DNA from: Pseudomonas sp. KBW05
GTDB lineage: Bacteria; Pseudomonadota; Gammaproteobacteria; Pseudomonadales; Pseudomonadaceae
Reading direction: 5' to 3'
Assembly (NCBI RefSeq): GCF_003852405.1
Contig: NZ_QAJM01000003.1
Coordinates: 62,001 to 126,000, forward strand
Length of the DNA: 64,000 nt
Shown in pieces: positions 28,180-37,196 of this stretch. The translations under genes and the position numbers were made by a program. Position 1 is the stretch's first letter. Each line of letters opens with the position of its first letter. The notes below the pieces were generated by a model. That model made no database searches. It saw only the letters and a list, made by a program, of their open reading frames with translations, and was not told the origin of the DNA.

Positions 28180-28339
28180 GCCTGTGACCTCATGTCACTT
28201 GCGTTAAAGGATGAAAGTTCCGACATCCGCCGACATAAAATTCTTTTTGTCATTTGCAGTGCTGTATCCTGCCAAGGCTTTTTGAGAGCGCGGAATCACC
28301 TGCGATTGAAAAAAACAGACCTTGCGAGGAGCGACGACG

Positions 28340-28468
28340 ATGCACGAGATACCTAATCTCCCCTTCCCAAGCCTGCACGAAACTGAGCAGCCAACACCGC
28401 AGCAGGCCGGCGACAAGCAGCCTGAGGCCAAAGAAGCCAAACCAGTCGACAGCGAAAGCCAGGACTGA
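28340..28468 (+). CDS. small hydrophilic protein, 42 aa
   Basis: No recognised family. The product begins MHEIPNLPFPSLHETEQPTP and becomes a disordered Gln/Glu/Lys/Ser-rich tail. A near-perfect Shine-Dalgarno (GAGGAG) lies 8 nt upstream of the ATG, the main argument that it is translated. It is followed by a 13-bp hairpin and then a second small ORF. It could be a leader or regulatory peptide. Confidence 0.55.
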   Translation: MHEIPNLPFPSLHETEQPTPQQAGDKQPEAKEAKPVDSESQD

Positions 28469-28482
28469 CGCCGTACCAGACC

Positions 28483-28516
28483 GTGTGGAAAGCGCAGCTT
28501 TGAGCGCTTTCCACAC
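28483..28516 (+). other. perfect 13-bp hairpin between two small ORFs
   Basis: GTGTGGAAAGCGC and GCGCTTTCCACAC with an 8-nt loop. It lies 14 nt beyond the first small ORF and 26 nt before the second. There is no T-tract, so it is not a standard intrinsic terminator; it may stabilise or process the transcript. Confidence 0.7.
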
Positions 28517-28542
28517 TGCCTGAACAGACCCGGAACCCCCTC

Positions 28543-28713
28543 ATGACCGACACCCCAGACACCGCCGTGCTCGACGCTGCCTTGCAGATGGTCGACGTAT
28601 GGAACCGCCTCAGCGCAGAGAAACAAGCTGTGCTGCTCAAGCGCTTCGGCACCCAGGAAAACGCCTTGGCCGCCCTGGTTACCACCCAACTGCTCGCCCC
28701 CTCCCAACCCTGA
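28543..28713 (+). CDS. small soluble protein, 56 aa
   Basis: No recognised family. The product has two amphipathic helices (AVLDAALQMVDVWNRLSAEKQAVLLKRFG, then ENALAALVTTQLLA) and looks folded, not random. The ribosome-binding site is weak (CGGAA about 8 nt upstream). It shares its interval with the 42-aa ORF, suggesting a joint transcript cut by the hairpin at 28483-28516. Confidence 0.5.
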   Translation: MTDTPDTAVLDAALQMVDVWNRLSAEKQAVLLKRFGTQENALAALVTTQLLAPSQP

Positions 28714-28817
28714 CGTCTTTTTGATCTGACGTTTTTGCGATTTACCGCCCTGCGCGAGCCCAACCACCGGTATCATTAGCAGCCTATCTTTACCTGCTGC
28801 GACTGTGGACCTCTCCC

Positions 28818-30014
28818 ATGCCAGATACCCAGCGCCCCATGGCGGTCACGCTGCAAGTTGTTTCCATCGTGTTGTTCACCTTTATCGGCTACCTGAATAT
28901 CGGCATCCCCCTCGCCGTATTGCCGGGCTACGTCCACAGCGAGCTGGGCTACGGCGCCGTGATCGCCGGGTTGGTGATCAGCGTGCAATACCTGGCCACC
29001 CTGCTGAGCCGCCCGTATGCGGGCAAAATCATCGACAACCTGGGCAGCAAACGCGCCGTGGTGATCGGCTTGGCGGGCTGCGGCTTGAGCGGCGTGTTCA
29101 TGCTGTTGGCGGCATGGTTTGCCAGCCTGCCGGCCATCAGCCTCGGTAGCCTGTTGATTGGCCGCCTGGTCTTGGGCAGCGCAGAGAGCCTGGTCGGCTC
29201 GGGCGCCATCGGCTGGGGCATCGGCCGCGTCGGCGCGACCAATACGGCCAAGGTCATTTCCTGGAACGGTATCGCCAGCTACGGCGCCTTGGCCGTCGGC
29301 GCGCCGCTGGGGGTGCTGCTGGTCAGCCATCTCGGGCTGTGGAGCATGGGCGTGAGCATCATCCTGCTGGCGATCATCGGCCTGCTGCTGGCCTGGAAGA
29401 AGGAACCCGCGCCCATCGTCGCCGGCGTGCGCCTGCCGTTCATGAATGTACTGGGCCGCGTACTGCCCCACGGTTGCGCCTTGGCGCTGGGTTCCATCGG
29501 TTTCGGCACCATCGCCACCTTTATCACCTTGTATTACACCACCCAGCACTGGGACAACGCCGTGTGGGCCCTGAGCCTGTTCGGCGCCAGTTTTATCGGC
29601 GCACGCCTGCTGTTCGGCAACCTGATCAATCGCATCGGCGGCTTTCGCGTGGCAATTGCCTGCCTGTCCGTGGAAATCCTCGGCCTGCTGCTGTTGTGGC
29701 TGGCGCCGGACGCCAACCTGGCCCTGGCCGGTGCAGCATTGAGCGGGTTTGGCTTTTCCCTGGTGTTTCCGGCGCTGGGCGTCGAGGCGGTCAACCTGGT
29801 GCCAGCGTCCAGCCGTGGCTCGGCGGTGGGGGCTTACTCGCTGTTCATCGACTTGTCGCTGGGGATAACCGGCCCGTTGGCCGGCGCGGTTGCGGCAGGC
29901 TTCGGCTTTGCGTCGATCTTCCTGTTCGCCGCCCTCGCCGCCCTCGGTGGGTTGCTGCTGAGCGTCTACCTGTACCGGCAAGCGCCCAAGGCCCGTGAGG
30001 CGCGCGGCGACTAG
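28818..30014 (+). CDS. MFS transporter (YhhS/YfcJ-like)
   Basis: A 398-residue, 12-helix major facilitator transporter. The loop-2/3 signature reads [20 protein letters not shown], and the overall sequence fits the YfcJ/YhhS group. Substrates of that group are poorly defined (arabinose and glyphosate have been suggested for relatives). The start has a CTCTCCC upstream and no strong Shine-Dalgarno. The stop overlaps the arfB stop by 4 nt in convergent orientation. Confidence 0.85.
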   Translation: MPDTQRPMAVTLQVVSIVLFTFIGYLNIGIPLAVLPGYVHSELGYGAVIAGLVISVQYLATLLSRPYAGKIIDNLGSKRAVVIGLAGCGLSGVFMLLAAWFASLPAISLGSLLIGRLVLGSAESLVGSGAIGWGIGRVGATNTAKVISWNGIASYGALAVGAPLGVLLVSHLGLWSMGVSIILLAIIGLLLAWKKEPAPIVAGVRLPFMNVLGRVLPHGCALALGSIGFGTIATFITLYYTTQHWDNAVWALSLFGASFIGARLLFGNLINRIGGFRVAIACLSVEILGLLLLWLAPDANLALAGAALSGFGFSLVFPALGVEAVNLVPASSRGSAVGAYSLFIDLSLGITGPLAGAVAAGFGFASIFLFAALAALGGLLLSVYLYRQAPKAREARGD

Positions 30015-30424
30015 AAGTCGACCTTGCCGCGCCCGGCCTTGATGGTGCCGCGCTTGGTCTTGGACTCCAGTCGACGTTTTTTCGAGCCCAGGGTGGGCTT
30101 GGTCGGGCGGCGCTTCTTCTCGACCTTGGTGGCACTGAGGATCAACTCCACCAGGCGCTCCAGCGCATCCGCGCGATTCTGCTCCTGGGTCCGATATTGC
30201 TGGGCCTTGAGCACCAGCACGCCTTCGCTGGTGATACGGCTGTCGCGCAGCGCCAGCAGCCGCTCCTTGTAGAACTCCGGCAACGACGACGCCGGAATAT
30301 CAAAACGCAGGTGCACCGCGCTCGACACCTTGTTGACGTTCTGCCCACCGGCGCCCTGGGCGCGAATCGCGGTCAGCTCGATCTCGGCATCCGGCAGCTG
30401 CACATTGTTGGAAATCACCAGCAT
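30011..30424 (-). CDS. arfB: ArfB (YaeJ) ribosome-rescue peptidyl-tRNA hydrolase
   Basis: A 137-residue release-factor-like protein. The GGQ motif is in [23 protein letters not shown]. The basic C-terminal tail (about residues 100-137, [29 protein letters not shown]) is the part that enters the empty mRNA channel of stalled ribosomes. The start is the second ATG (30424), giving [21 protein letters not shown]; one codon earlier is also ATG. It follows the pentapeptide gene closely (12 nt), suggesting co-transcription. Confidence 0.93.
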   Translation of the reverse strand: MLVISNNVQLPDAEIELTAIRAQGAGGQNVNKVSSAVHLRFDIPASSLPEFYKERLLALRDSRITSEGVLVLKAQQYRTQEQNRADALERLVELILSATKVEKKRRPTKPTLGSKKRRLESKTKRGTIKAGRGKVDF

Positions 30425-30436
30425 CAATCAAAAATC

Positions 30437-31120
30437 CTAGGCAACGGACAAGCCCAACTCGGACAACAACATCGACGCCTGGGCTTTGGAAATCACGGCG
30501 CCTTTGAACAGTTTGGCATCATTGAGGCGAAACCCGCTCAAATCCGCACCCCGCAGGTCGGCACCGGCAAAGTTGGCACCGTTGATACGGGCGTGGGCGA
30601 GGCTGCAGTCGATCAATTCAGCCTTGCGAAAGTCTGCATCCGACAAATCGCTGTCGGAGAAATCCAGGTTATTCAGCACCGTGCGCGCAAACGACAACCC
30701 GGACAGGAAGGCACTGTTGAGCCGGGTCTCGCTGAAACTCAGGCCCAGGGACGCACAATGGGTGAAGTTGGCACCGGTCAACTTGCAGTGCTCGAAACTC
30801 GCCTGGGGCAACTTGCTGCGTTGCCAGCGGGTGTTGTTCAGGTCGCAACTGTGGAACTGTGCTTCCAGCAGGTTCGCCGCTTCGAAAATCGCGAGGCTGG
30901 CGCGGCAGCTTTTCCACTGGGTGCCTTCCAGGCGGGAGCCGAGGAAGGAGGTCTGGACCAGGATGCAGCGTTCGAAGATCCAGTGATCGAGCACCATGCG
31001 CGACAGGTCGGCACCGCTCAGGTCCACGCCGACCAGGCGCAAGGGGCCGCTGTGCTGGTCGATCAGATCTTCCAGCTCAGCGCGTTGCAAGGTGCCGCCG
31101 TCGATGTCGGTGTGGTGCAT
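30437..31120 (-). CDS. pentapeptide-repeat protein
   Basis: A 227-residue protein built largely from A(D/N)LxX pentapeptides (for example VDLSGADLSRMVLD, then ANFAGADLRGADLSGFRLNDAKLF), predicting a right-handed quadrilateral beta-helix. An N-terminal helical cap and a C-terminal ISKAQASMLLSELGL helix close the ends. Qnr/MfpA relatives of similar length mimic DNA and protect gyrase, but most pentapeptide proteins have no known role. It lies directly upstream of arfB on the minus strand. Confidence 0.8.
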   Translation of the reverse strand: MHHTDIDGGTLQRAELEDLIDQHSGPLRLVGVDLSGADLSRMVLDHWIFERCILVQTSFLGSRLEGTQWKSCRASLAIFEAANLLEAQFHSCDLNNTRWQRSKLPQASFEHCKLTGANFTHCASLGLSFSETRLNSAFLSGLSFARTVLNNLDFSDSDLSDADFRKAELIDCSLAHARINGANFAGADLRGADLSGFRLNDAKLFKGAVISKAQASMLLSELGLSVA

Positions 31121-31182
31121 GGGGCCTCCGAGCCTGTAGCAAATTAAAACAAGGCGCGAGTCTACCCCGTCAACGCCAACAA

Positions 31183-31207
31183 AAAACCCGGCAAAGCGCC
31201 GGGTTTT
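31183..31207 (-). terminator. rho-independent terminator after the AroP-like gene
   Basis: A 10-bp stem AAAACCCGGC / GCCGGGTTTT with a 5-nt loop. On the minus strand T residues follow, 19 nt beyond the permease stop. The symmetric A/T ends make it possibly bidirectional. Confidence 0.85.
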
Positions 31208-31225
31208 CTGTTTACGGGAAGGTCC

Positions 31226-32647
31226 TTACTCCATAACTGTCCCCGTTGCGCTCAGGGCTGCCTGCGCCTTGCGCTTGTTCTTGACCCAGTAACACACCGC
31301 CATAAACGCCACCCACACCGGGATCGCGTACACCGACACCTGGATCCCCGGGATCATCAGCATGACCACCAGGATAAACGCCACGAACGCCAGGCAGACA
31401 TAGTTGCCGTACGGGTACCACAGCGCCTTGAACAGCGGCACCTGGCCGGTGCGGTTCATGTGCTGGCGGAACTTGAAGTGGGAGAAGCTGATCATCGCCC
31501 AGTTGATCACCAACGTGGCCACCACCAGGGACATCAGCAGTTCCAGCGCGTGTTGCGGGATCAGGTAGTTCATCAGCACCGCCACCACGGTGACCGCCGC
31601 CGAAGCGAGGATCGAGCGCACCGGCACGCCGCGTTTGTCGATCTTCGCCAGCGCTTTAGGCGCATCGCCCTGCTCAGCCATGCCCAGCAACATGCGGCTG
31701 TTGCAGTAGGTGCCGCTGTTGTACACCGACAGCGCCGCCGTCAGTACCACGAAGTTGAGGATGTGCGCCGCAGTATTGCTGCCCAGCATCGAGAACACCT
31801 GTACGAACGGGCTGCCGCTGTAGGCATCGCCGGAGGCGTTAAGAGTGGTCAGCAGGCTGTCCCACGGCGTCAACGACAGCAGCACCACCAGGGCACCGAT
31901 GTAGAAGATCAGGATGCGGTAGATCACCTGGTTGATCGCTTTCGGGATCACCGTGCGTGGCTGGTCAGCCTCGGCAGCGGTGAAACCGAGCATTTCCAGG
32001 CCGCCGAAGGAGAACATGATGATCGCCATGGCCATCACCAGGCCGCCCACGCCGTGGGGGAAGAAGCCACCGTGTTCCCACAGGTTGCTCACCGAGGCTT
32101 GCGGGCCGCCGCTGCCGCTGACCAGCAAATAGCTGCCCAGGGCGATCATGCCGACGATGGCCACCACCTTGATGATCGCAAACCAGAACTCGGCTTCACC
32201 GAAGACTTTGACGTTGGCCAGGTTGATCAGGTTGATCAGCACGAAGAACGCCGCCGCCGAGACCCAGGTCGGGATCTCCGGCCACCAGTAGTGCACGTAT
32301 TTACCGACAGCCGTCAGCTCCGACATGCCCACGAGAATGTACAGGATCCAGCAGTTCCAACCCGACAGGAAGCCGGCGAAACCGCCCCAGTACTTGTGGG
32401 CAAAGTGGCTGAAGGAACCGGCCACCGGCTCTTCGACGATCATCTCGCCGAGTTGGCGCATGATCATGAAGGCGATAAAGCCGCAGATGGCATAGCCCAG
32501 GATCATCGACGGACCGGCGGATTTGAGCACCCCGGCCGAGCCGAGGAACAGGCCGGTACCGATGGCGCCACCGAGGGCGATCAACTGGATATGACGATTT
32601 TTCAGGCCGCGTTTCAGCTCGCCTGAAGAGGAATGGGGTCCACTCAT
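31226..32647 (-). CDS. AroP-type amino acid permease (APC family)
   Basis: A 473-residue, 12-helix amino acid/proton symporter. The N-terminal signature reads LKRGLKNRHIQLIALGGAIGTGLFLGSAGVL, followed by PVAGSFSHFAHKYWGGFAGFLSGWNCW, both typical of AroP/PheP/ProY-type permeases. Aromatic amino acids are the best guess. The start MSGPHSSSGELKRG at 32647 is preferred over the frame's ATG at 32665. The roughly 640-nt region upstream holds its promoter and a REP pair. Confidence 0.88.
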   Translation of the reverse strand: MSGPHSSSGELKRGLKNRHIQLIALGGAIGTGLFLGSAGVLKSAGPSMILGYAICGFIAFMIMRQLGEMIVEEPVAGSFSHFAHKYWGGFAGFLSGWNCWILYILVGMSELTAVGKYVHYWWPEIPTWVSAAAFFVLINLINLANVKVFGEAEFWFAIIKVVAIVGMIALGSYLLVSGSGGPQASVSNLWEHGGFFPHGVGGLVMAMAIIMFSFGGLEMLGFTAAEADQPRTVIPKAINQVIYRILIFYIGALVVLLSLTPWDSLLTTLNASGDAYSGSPFVQVFSMLGSNTAAHILNFVVLTAALSVYNSGTYCNSRMLLGMAEQGDAPKALAKIDKRGVPVRSILASAAVTVVAVLMNYLIPQHALELLMSLVVATLVINWAMISFSHFKFRQHMNRTGQVPLFKALWYPYGNYVCLAFVAFILVVMLMIPGIQVSVYAIPVWVAFMAVCYWVKNKRKAQAALSATGTVME

Positions 32648-33067
32648 GAAAAGGGTCTCACGCAAGGTTTGATGATGTTGAATGCACGTCGCTCGCTCGA
32701 ATCTCGACTCAAGCAGCGCCGCTCAAACCCCAGCGCAGGCACCAGGAATACAGCGTGTTTATATCGGTCATGCGTCACCTGTTTGTTTTTATCTGTGACG
32801 AAATCGAACCCGTCCGGCTCGTGGCCAGGCGGAGTGATCAGGGTAGGCAAACCCTGGGTCTTGGCCTTTTGCGTGGGTACGCAAGGGGGGTCACAGTAAA
32901 ACGCGGCGGATTGTACACGCAGACAAGCTTTAGGCCGAGCGTTGTTGTTGAGGATCAGAACTGTCAGGTAATCCTTACAACTTTCCCCACCCCAATAAAC
33001 ACGCCACCAAGTCGTAAACTATTCGTTACGGAGCGGAATGCAGACGTTACAGACACTGGAGATCTAG
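32648..33067. other. non-coding region upstream of the permease gene
   Basis: About 420 nt without a convincing gene. Short ORFs here lack ribosome-binding sites. The permease promoter must lie within it, but I could not place -35/-10 elements with confidence. The REP pair at 33068 begins at its far end. Confidence 0.5.
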
Positions 33068-33203
33068 TGTGGGAGCGGGCTTGTGTGGGAGCGGGCTTGC
33101 TCGCGAATGCGGTGGACCAGTTATAGATGTGTTGGCTGACACACTGCATTCGCGAGCAAGCCCGCTCCCACATAAGCTTGCATCCACATAAGCCCGCATC
33201 CAC
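33068..33203. repeat. REP pair with duplicated left head and decayed tandem repeats at right
   Basis: GTGGGAGCGGGCTTGT is duplicated before the full left head; the right head ends near 33171. After it come two copies of ATAAGC-(TT/CC)-GCATCCAC, apparently degraded REP ends. It lies between the permease promoter and the rluB terminator. Confidence 0.88.
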
Positions 33204-33232
33204 AGGTGTTATTGCATTTCAGATTCAAAGCC

Positions 33233-33266
33233 AAAAAAAAAACGCCAACCCGGAGGTTGGCGTTTT
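33233..33266 (-). terminator. rho-independent terminator of rluB
   Basis: A 10-bp stem AACGCCAACC / GGTTGGCGTT with a CGGA loop, followed on the minus strand by a run of at least eight T residues, 21 nt beyond rluB. Confidence 0.93.
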
Positions 33267-33284
33267 CAGGCAGCGCTTAACAAA

Positions 33285-34496
33285 TCACTGCGGCTTCTTG
33301 CGACCAAAACCAGGACGCTGACCCGAACCGGCCGGGGCGCCACGGCGCTTGCCCGACGGCTCGTCCGCGACCAGTTTCGGGCCAGGGCGCTTGTTCGCCG
33401 CTGGCTTGGCTGGGCGCTTGGTGCTGGCGTTGTCGGCTGGGCGCTCGGCTTCACCACGGTTGCTGCGACCACCGGCCGGGGCCGGACGCGGCGTGCGTGG
33501 AGCACGTTCGCCTTCCTGGCGCGATGGCGCGGTTGGGCGACGCTCGCCTTCGATGTGCGGCTGACGGGAGATACGCCCGCCAGTGGCCGGTGCATCCAGC
33601 GCCGGGCGCACGGTACGCGCAACGCGCTCGGTACGCGCAACAGGACGCGACGATTTACGCTGCATACGCTCAAGCTTGTCTTTGCTCTTGGCGTTCATCT
33701 GCGGCATGGCCACCGGCGTCAGGCCGACTTCGGCACTGAGGATGTCCACTTCGTACTGGCTCATTTCGCGCCAGCGGCCCATCGGCAGGTCGGAGTTCAA
33801 GAACACCGGGCCGAAACGCACGCGCTTCAGGCGGCTGACCACCAGGCCCTGGGATTCCCACAGGCGACGTACTTCACGGTTACGGCCTTCCATCACCACG
33901 CAGTGGTACCAGTGGTTGAAACCTTCGCCGCCTGGAGCCTGCTTGATGTCGGTGAACTTGGCCGGGCCGTCTTCCAGCACCACGCCGGCTTTCAAGCGCT
34001 CGATCATCTCGTCATCGACTTCGCCACGTACACGCACGGCGTATTCGCGGTCCATCTCGTAGGACGGGTGCATCAGGCGGTTGGCCAGTTCACCGTCGGT
34101 TGTAAACATCAGCAAGCCGGTGGTGTTGATGTCGAGACGACCGATGTTGATCCAACGGCCTTCTTTCGGCTTAGGCATCTTGTCGAACACGGTCGGACGG
34201 CCTTCCGGGTCGTCACGGGTGCAGATCTCGCCGTCGGGCTTGTTGTACATGATCACGCGGCGCACCGATTCGGCGGCCTCTTCACGCTTGATGACCTTGC
34301 CATCAATGGTGATTGCATCGTGCAGGTCGACGCGCTGGCCGAGGGTGGCCTCGACGCCGTTGACCTTGATGCGCTTCTGGGTGATCCAGGCTTCGACGTC
34401 GCGGCGCGAGCCCACGCCGATACGCGCCAGCACCTTTTGCAGTTTTTCACCTGCTGGGCCGATTTCCTGGCTGTCGTTCTGGTCTTTGTCGTTCAT
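33285..34496 (-). CDS. rluB: 23S rRNA pseudouridine(2605) synthase with long basic tail
   Basis: A 403-residue RsuA-family enzyme. The S4 RNA-binding domain (about residues 16-60, KLQKVLARIGVGSRRDVEAWITQKRIKVNG) precedes the catalytic domain with its Asp in GRLDINTTGLLMFTTDGELANRLMHPS. Residues beyond about 265 form a low-complexity tail very rich in Arg, Pro, Gly and Ala (about 135 residues), absent from shorter relatives. The ATG at 34496 has GGGAGG 8 nt upstream; the frame also has a GTG at 34505. It modifies helix 89 of 23S rRNA. Confidence 0.93.
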   Translation of the reverse strand: MNDKDQNDSQEIGPAGEKLQKVLARIGVGSRRDVEAWITQKRIKVNGVEATLGQRVDLHDAITIDGKVIKREEAAESVRRVIMYNKPDGEICTRDDPEGRPTVFDKMPKPKEGRWINIGRLDINTTGLLMFTTDGELANRLMHPSYEMDREYAVRVRGEVDDEMIERLKAGVVLEDGPAKFTDIKQAPGGEGFNHWYHCVVMEGRNREVRRLWESQGLVVSRLKRVRFGPVFLNSDLPMGRWREMSQYEVDILSAEVGLTPVAMPQMNAKSKDKLERMQRKSSRPVARTERVARTVRPALDAPATGGRISRQPHIEGERRPTAPSRQEGERAPRTPRPAPAGGRSNRGEAERPADNASTKRPAKPAANKRPGPKLVADEPSGKRRGAPAGSGQRPGFGRKKPQ

Positions 34497-34683
34497 CTTA
34501 AGCACCTCCCGGTGGGTCGATTCAGGCGTGGCCTGAAGAGTGTTGAAAGCGGGGTCTTGGCCGAAGAGGTCGGCGAAGGGTCGCGAATCATACGCGTATG
34601 GCGGGCGTTGCGCATCACAGACTAGTCGATAAAGGTAAAGTCACCTGCCTTGCGCCGACCAGTGGCCCACAGCAGGTCAACAT

Positions 34684-34771
34684 GTGGGAGCGGGCTTGCT
34701 CGCGAATGCGGCGTGTCAGTCACCACTTAAGTCAACTGATAGACCGCTTTCGCGAGCAAGCCCGCTCCCAC
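34684..34771. repeat. REP pair (REPIN)
   Basis: GTGGGAGCGGGCTTGCTCGC at the left, inverted head at the right, enclosing about 40 nt, in the 305-nt gap between scpB and rluB. The remaining sequence of this gap shows no gene and includes rluB's upstream region. Confidence 0.9.
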
Positions 34772-34801
34772 AAGGGTTTCAGCGGTGTTTGTGAGATTGA
34801 G

Positions 34802-35722
34802 TCAGTCTTCAAACTCGCGGCGTTCAGCCTCGATGGCTTCGGCCAGCGCACGGGCTTCCGCTTCTTCGTCGCTCAAGGCCGGCTGTTCGAGGGCGGCGAC
34901 AGCGGCCAGGAGTTTTTCGCGGGCTTCGGCAACGCCGAGGATGTCTTCCTCAGGCTCAGGCTCGGGTTCAGGCTCAGCACTTTCCGGGGCCTCAGGCTCG
35001 ACAGCACCATCACGCAGCAAGTCATCAAAGTCAGTCTTGATGCCCTGCTCCATGTCGTCCAGTTCCAACAGCAACGTGTGGAAGCTGGTTTCGTCCTTCG
35101 GCTCTTCCGGCTCGGCGCTGGCATCGGCCAGCTCTTGCAAGCTGGCAGGCACCGGCGCGTCGTCGAAGTCCAGCACCGGGTCCGGCTCCATCTCGCGCAA
35201 CTCGGCCAGCGGCGGCAAATCATCGAGATTCTTCAGATTGAAGTGGTCAAGAAACACCTTGGTGGTGGCAAACATCGCCGGTTTACCCGGCACGTCACGG
35301 TAACCGACGATGCGAATCCACTCGCGCTCCAGCAGCGTCTTGACGATATGACTGTTGACCGCCACACCCCGCACGTCCTCGATCTCGCCCCGGGTGATCG
35401 GCTGGCGATAGGCGATCAGCGCCATGGTCTCCAGCATCGCCCGCGAATAACGCTGCGGGCGCTCTTCCCACAAGCGGCCGACCCAAGGGGAAAATTTCTC
35501 ACGGATCTGCAGGCGATAACCCGACGCCACTTCCCGCAGCTCAAAGGCGCGGCCGTCGCAGGATTTGCGCAGGATCTCCAGCGCCTTCTTGAACACCGGC
35601 GGCTCGGGGCGTTCGGCTTCTTCAAAGAGTTCGAACAGGCGTTCCAGGGATTGCGGCTTGCCCGAGGCCAGTAGAAACGCCTCCAGCAACGGGGCCAGTT
35701 CGCGGGGTTCAGTCAGATTCAT
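34802..35722 (-). CDS. scpB: ScpB, segregation/condensation kleisin partner
   Basis: A 306-residue ScpB: two winged-helix domains (about residues 1-175, including ASGYRLQIREKFSPWVGRLWEERPQRYSRAMLETMALIAYRQPITRGEIEDVRGV) form the dimer that binds ScpA and the SMC ATPase. Residues beyond about 195 form an unusually long acidic tail (Glu/Asp/Pro rich, including EPEPEPEPEED), making the protein about 100 residues longer than typical ScpB. It begins 12 nt after scpA on the minus strand. Confidence 0.93.
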   Translation of the reverse strand: MNLTEPRELAPLLEAFLLASGKPQSLERLFELFEEAERPEPPVFKKALEILRKSCDGRAFELREVASGYRLQIREKFSPWVGRLWEERPQRYSRAMLETMALIAYRQPITRGEIEDVRGVAVNSHIVKTLLEREWIRIVGYRDVPGKPAMFATTKVFLDHFNLKNLDDLPPLAELREMEPDPVLDFDDAPVPASLQELADASAEPEEPKDETSFHTLLLELDDMEQGIKTDFDDLLRDGAVEPEAPESAEPEPEPEPEEDILGVAEAREKLLAAVAALEQPALSDEEAEARALAEAIEAERREFED

Positions 35723-35734
35723 CGATTCAGCTCT

Positions 35735-36553
35735 TTATTCGGCTCGCGCCCGCACGTGGATAGCCGCAAAAGGCTCATTCTGGACCAGCTCGACCAAGGA
35801 TTCCTTGACCAGTTCAAGCACCGCCATGAAGGTCACCACCACCCCCAGGCGCCCTTCTTCTTTGGTGAACAGCTCGACAAACGGCACAAAGCCACCGCCC
35901 TTGAGGCGTTCCAGCACATCGCTCATGCGCTCGCGGGTCGACAGCGCCTCGCGGCTGACCTGATGGCTTTCAAACATATCGCCACGGCGCAGTACTTCGG
36001 CCATGGACATCAACAACTCTTCCAGGCTCACATCCGGCAACAATTTGCGCGCGCGGGCCTCGGGGGCATCCAGCTTGGGCACCACCACATCGCGGCCGAC
36101 GCGGCTCAAGCCGTCGATACCTTCGGCAGCGGCCTTGAAGCGTTCGTACTCTTGCAGGCGGCGGATCAGTTCGGCGCGCGGGTCGTCTTCCTCGGCTTCC
36201 ACCGTCTCCGAACGCGGCAGCAGCATGCGCGACTTGATCTCGGCGAGCATGGCGGCCATCACCAGGTACTCGGCGGCCAGCTCCAGGCGCACCGACTGCA
36301 TCAATTCGACATAACCCATGTACTGGCGGGTGATTTCCGCCACCGGGATGTCGAGGATGTTGATGTTCTGCTTGCGGATCAAATACAACAGCAAGTCCAG
36401 CGGGCCTTCGAAGGCTTCGAGGAAGACTTCCAGCGCGTCCGGCGGAATGTACAGATCCAGCGGCATCTCCATGACCGCCTGGCCATAGACCATGGCAAAC
36501 GGCAGTTCCTGCTGGGCGCCGGCCTGGGGATCAACGGTTTCCACGGCGGACAT
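35735..36553 (-). CDS. scpA: ScpA, segregation/condensation kleisin
   Basis: A 272-residue kleisin that bridges the SMC ATPase heads. The N-terminal signature ALEVFLEAFEGPLDLLLYLIRKQNINILDIPVAEITRQYMGYVELM is diagnostic, and a C-terminal winged-helix segment (LGVVVTFMAVLELVKESLV) binds an SMC head. Its ATG directly abuts the stop of the upstream YciO-type gene, so they are coupled. A start at a later Met is possible because the first 40 residues are less conserved. Confidence 0.93.
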   Translation of the reverse strand: MSAVETVDPQAGAQQELPFAMVYGQAVMEMPLDLYIPPDALEVFLEAFEGPLDLLLYLIRKQNINILDIPVAEITRQYMGYVELMQSVRLELAAEYLVMAAMLAEIKSRMLLPRSETVEAEEDDPRAELIRRLQEYERFKAAAEGIDGLSRVGRDVVVPKLDAPEARARKLLPDVSLEELLMSMAEVLRRGDMFESHQVSREALSTRERMSDVLERLKGGGFVPFVELFTKEEGRLGVVVTFMAVLELVKESLVELVQNEPFAAIHVRARAE

Positions 36554-37183
36554 TCAGGCCTCGACCATGAACGGCGCCGGGTCACCGCAACCCACGCGGA
36601 TCACTTCGGGCTCGCCGTCGGCCAGGTTGATCACGGTGGAGGCTTTGTTGCCGCCGAAACCACCGTCGATGATCAGGTCGACCTGTTTTTCCAAGAGCTG
36701 GCGCATTTCGTACGGATCTTCCAGCGGCTCGCTGTCACCGGGCATGATCAGCGACACGCTCATCAACGGCTCACCCAGCTCCGCCAGCAACGCCAGGGCA
36801 ATGGGATGCTCGGGCACCCGCAGGCCGATGGTGCGTTTCTTCGGGTGCAGCAACAGGCGCGGCACTTCGCGGGTGGCGTTGAGGATAAAGGTGTAGGGCC
36901 CCGGCGTGTGCGCCTTGAGCAGGCGGAAAGTACCGGTGTCGACCTTGGCGAACAGGCCCAACTGGGACAGGTCGCTGCAGATCAGCGCGAAGTTGTGCTT
37001 GCCGTCCAATTGACGCAGGCGTCGTACACGCTCGACCGCGCCTTTGTCGCCGATCTGGCAACCGATGGCGTAGGACGAATCCGTTGGATAGATCACCACG
37101 CCACCGGCGCGAATGATCTCCACGGCCTGTTTAATCAGGCGCGCCTGGGGATTCTCCGGGTGAATCTGGAAGAATTGACTCAC
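36554..37183 (-). CDS. YciO/Sua5-family (TsaC-like) protein
   Basis: A 209-residue protein of the YrdC/Sua5 superfamily (IIRAGGVVIYPTDSSYAIGCQIGDKGAVERVRRLRQLDGKHNFALICSDLSQL, then HTPGPYTFILNATREVPRLL). Relatives include threonylcarbamoyl-AMP synthase for tRNA t6A; the YciO branch is a paralogue of unclear activity and the real TsaC is probably elsewhere. I chose GTG 37183 (MSQFFQIHPENPQARLI) because the longer frame overlaps the next gene upstream. It lies 13 nt from that gene and abuts scpA. Confidence 0.85.
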   Translation of the reverse strand: MSQFFQIHPENPQARLIKQAVEIIRAGGVVIYPTDSSYAIGCQIGDKGAVERVRRLRQLDGKHNFALICSDLSQLGLFAKVDTGTFRLLKAHTPGPYTFILNATREVPRLLLHPKKRTIGLRVPEHPIALALLAELGEPLMSVSLIMPGDSEPLEDPYEMRQLLEKQVDLIIDGGFGGNKASTVINLADGEPEVIRVGCGDPAPFMVEA

Positions 37184-37196
37184 GTGTTCTACCTGT

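Noticed and set aside
32755-33321. Short plus-strand ORFs (60-125 codons) in the gap beside the permease gene
   Set aside because: They run through a REP pair and a terminator, have no ribosome-binding sites and look compositionally random.
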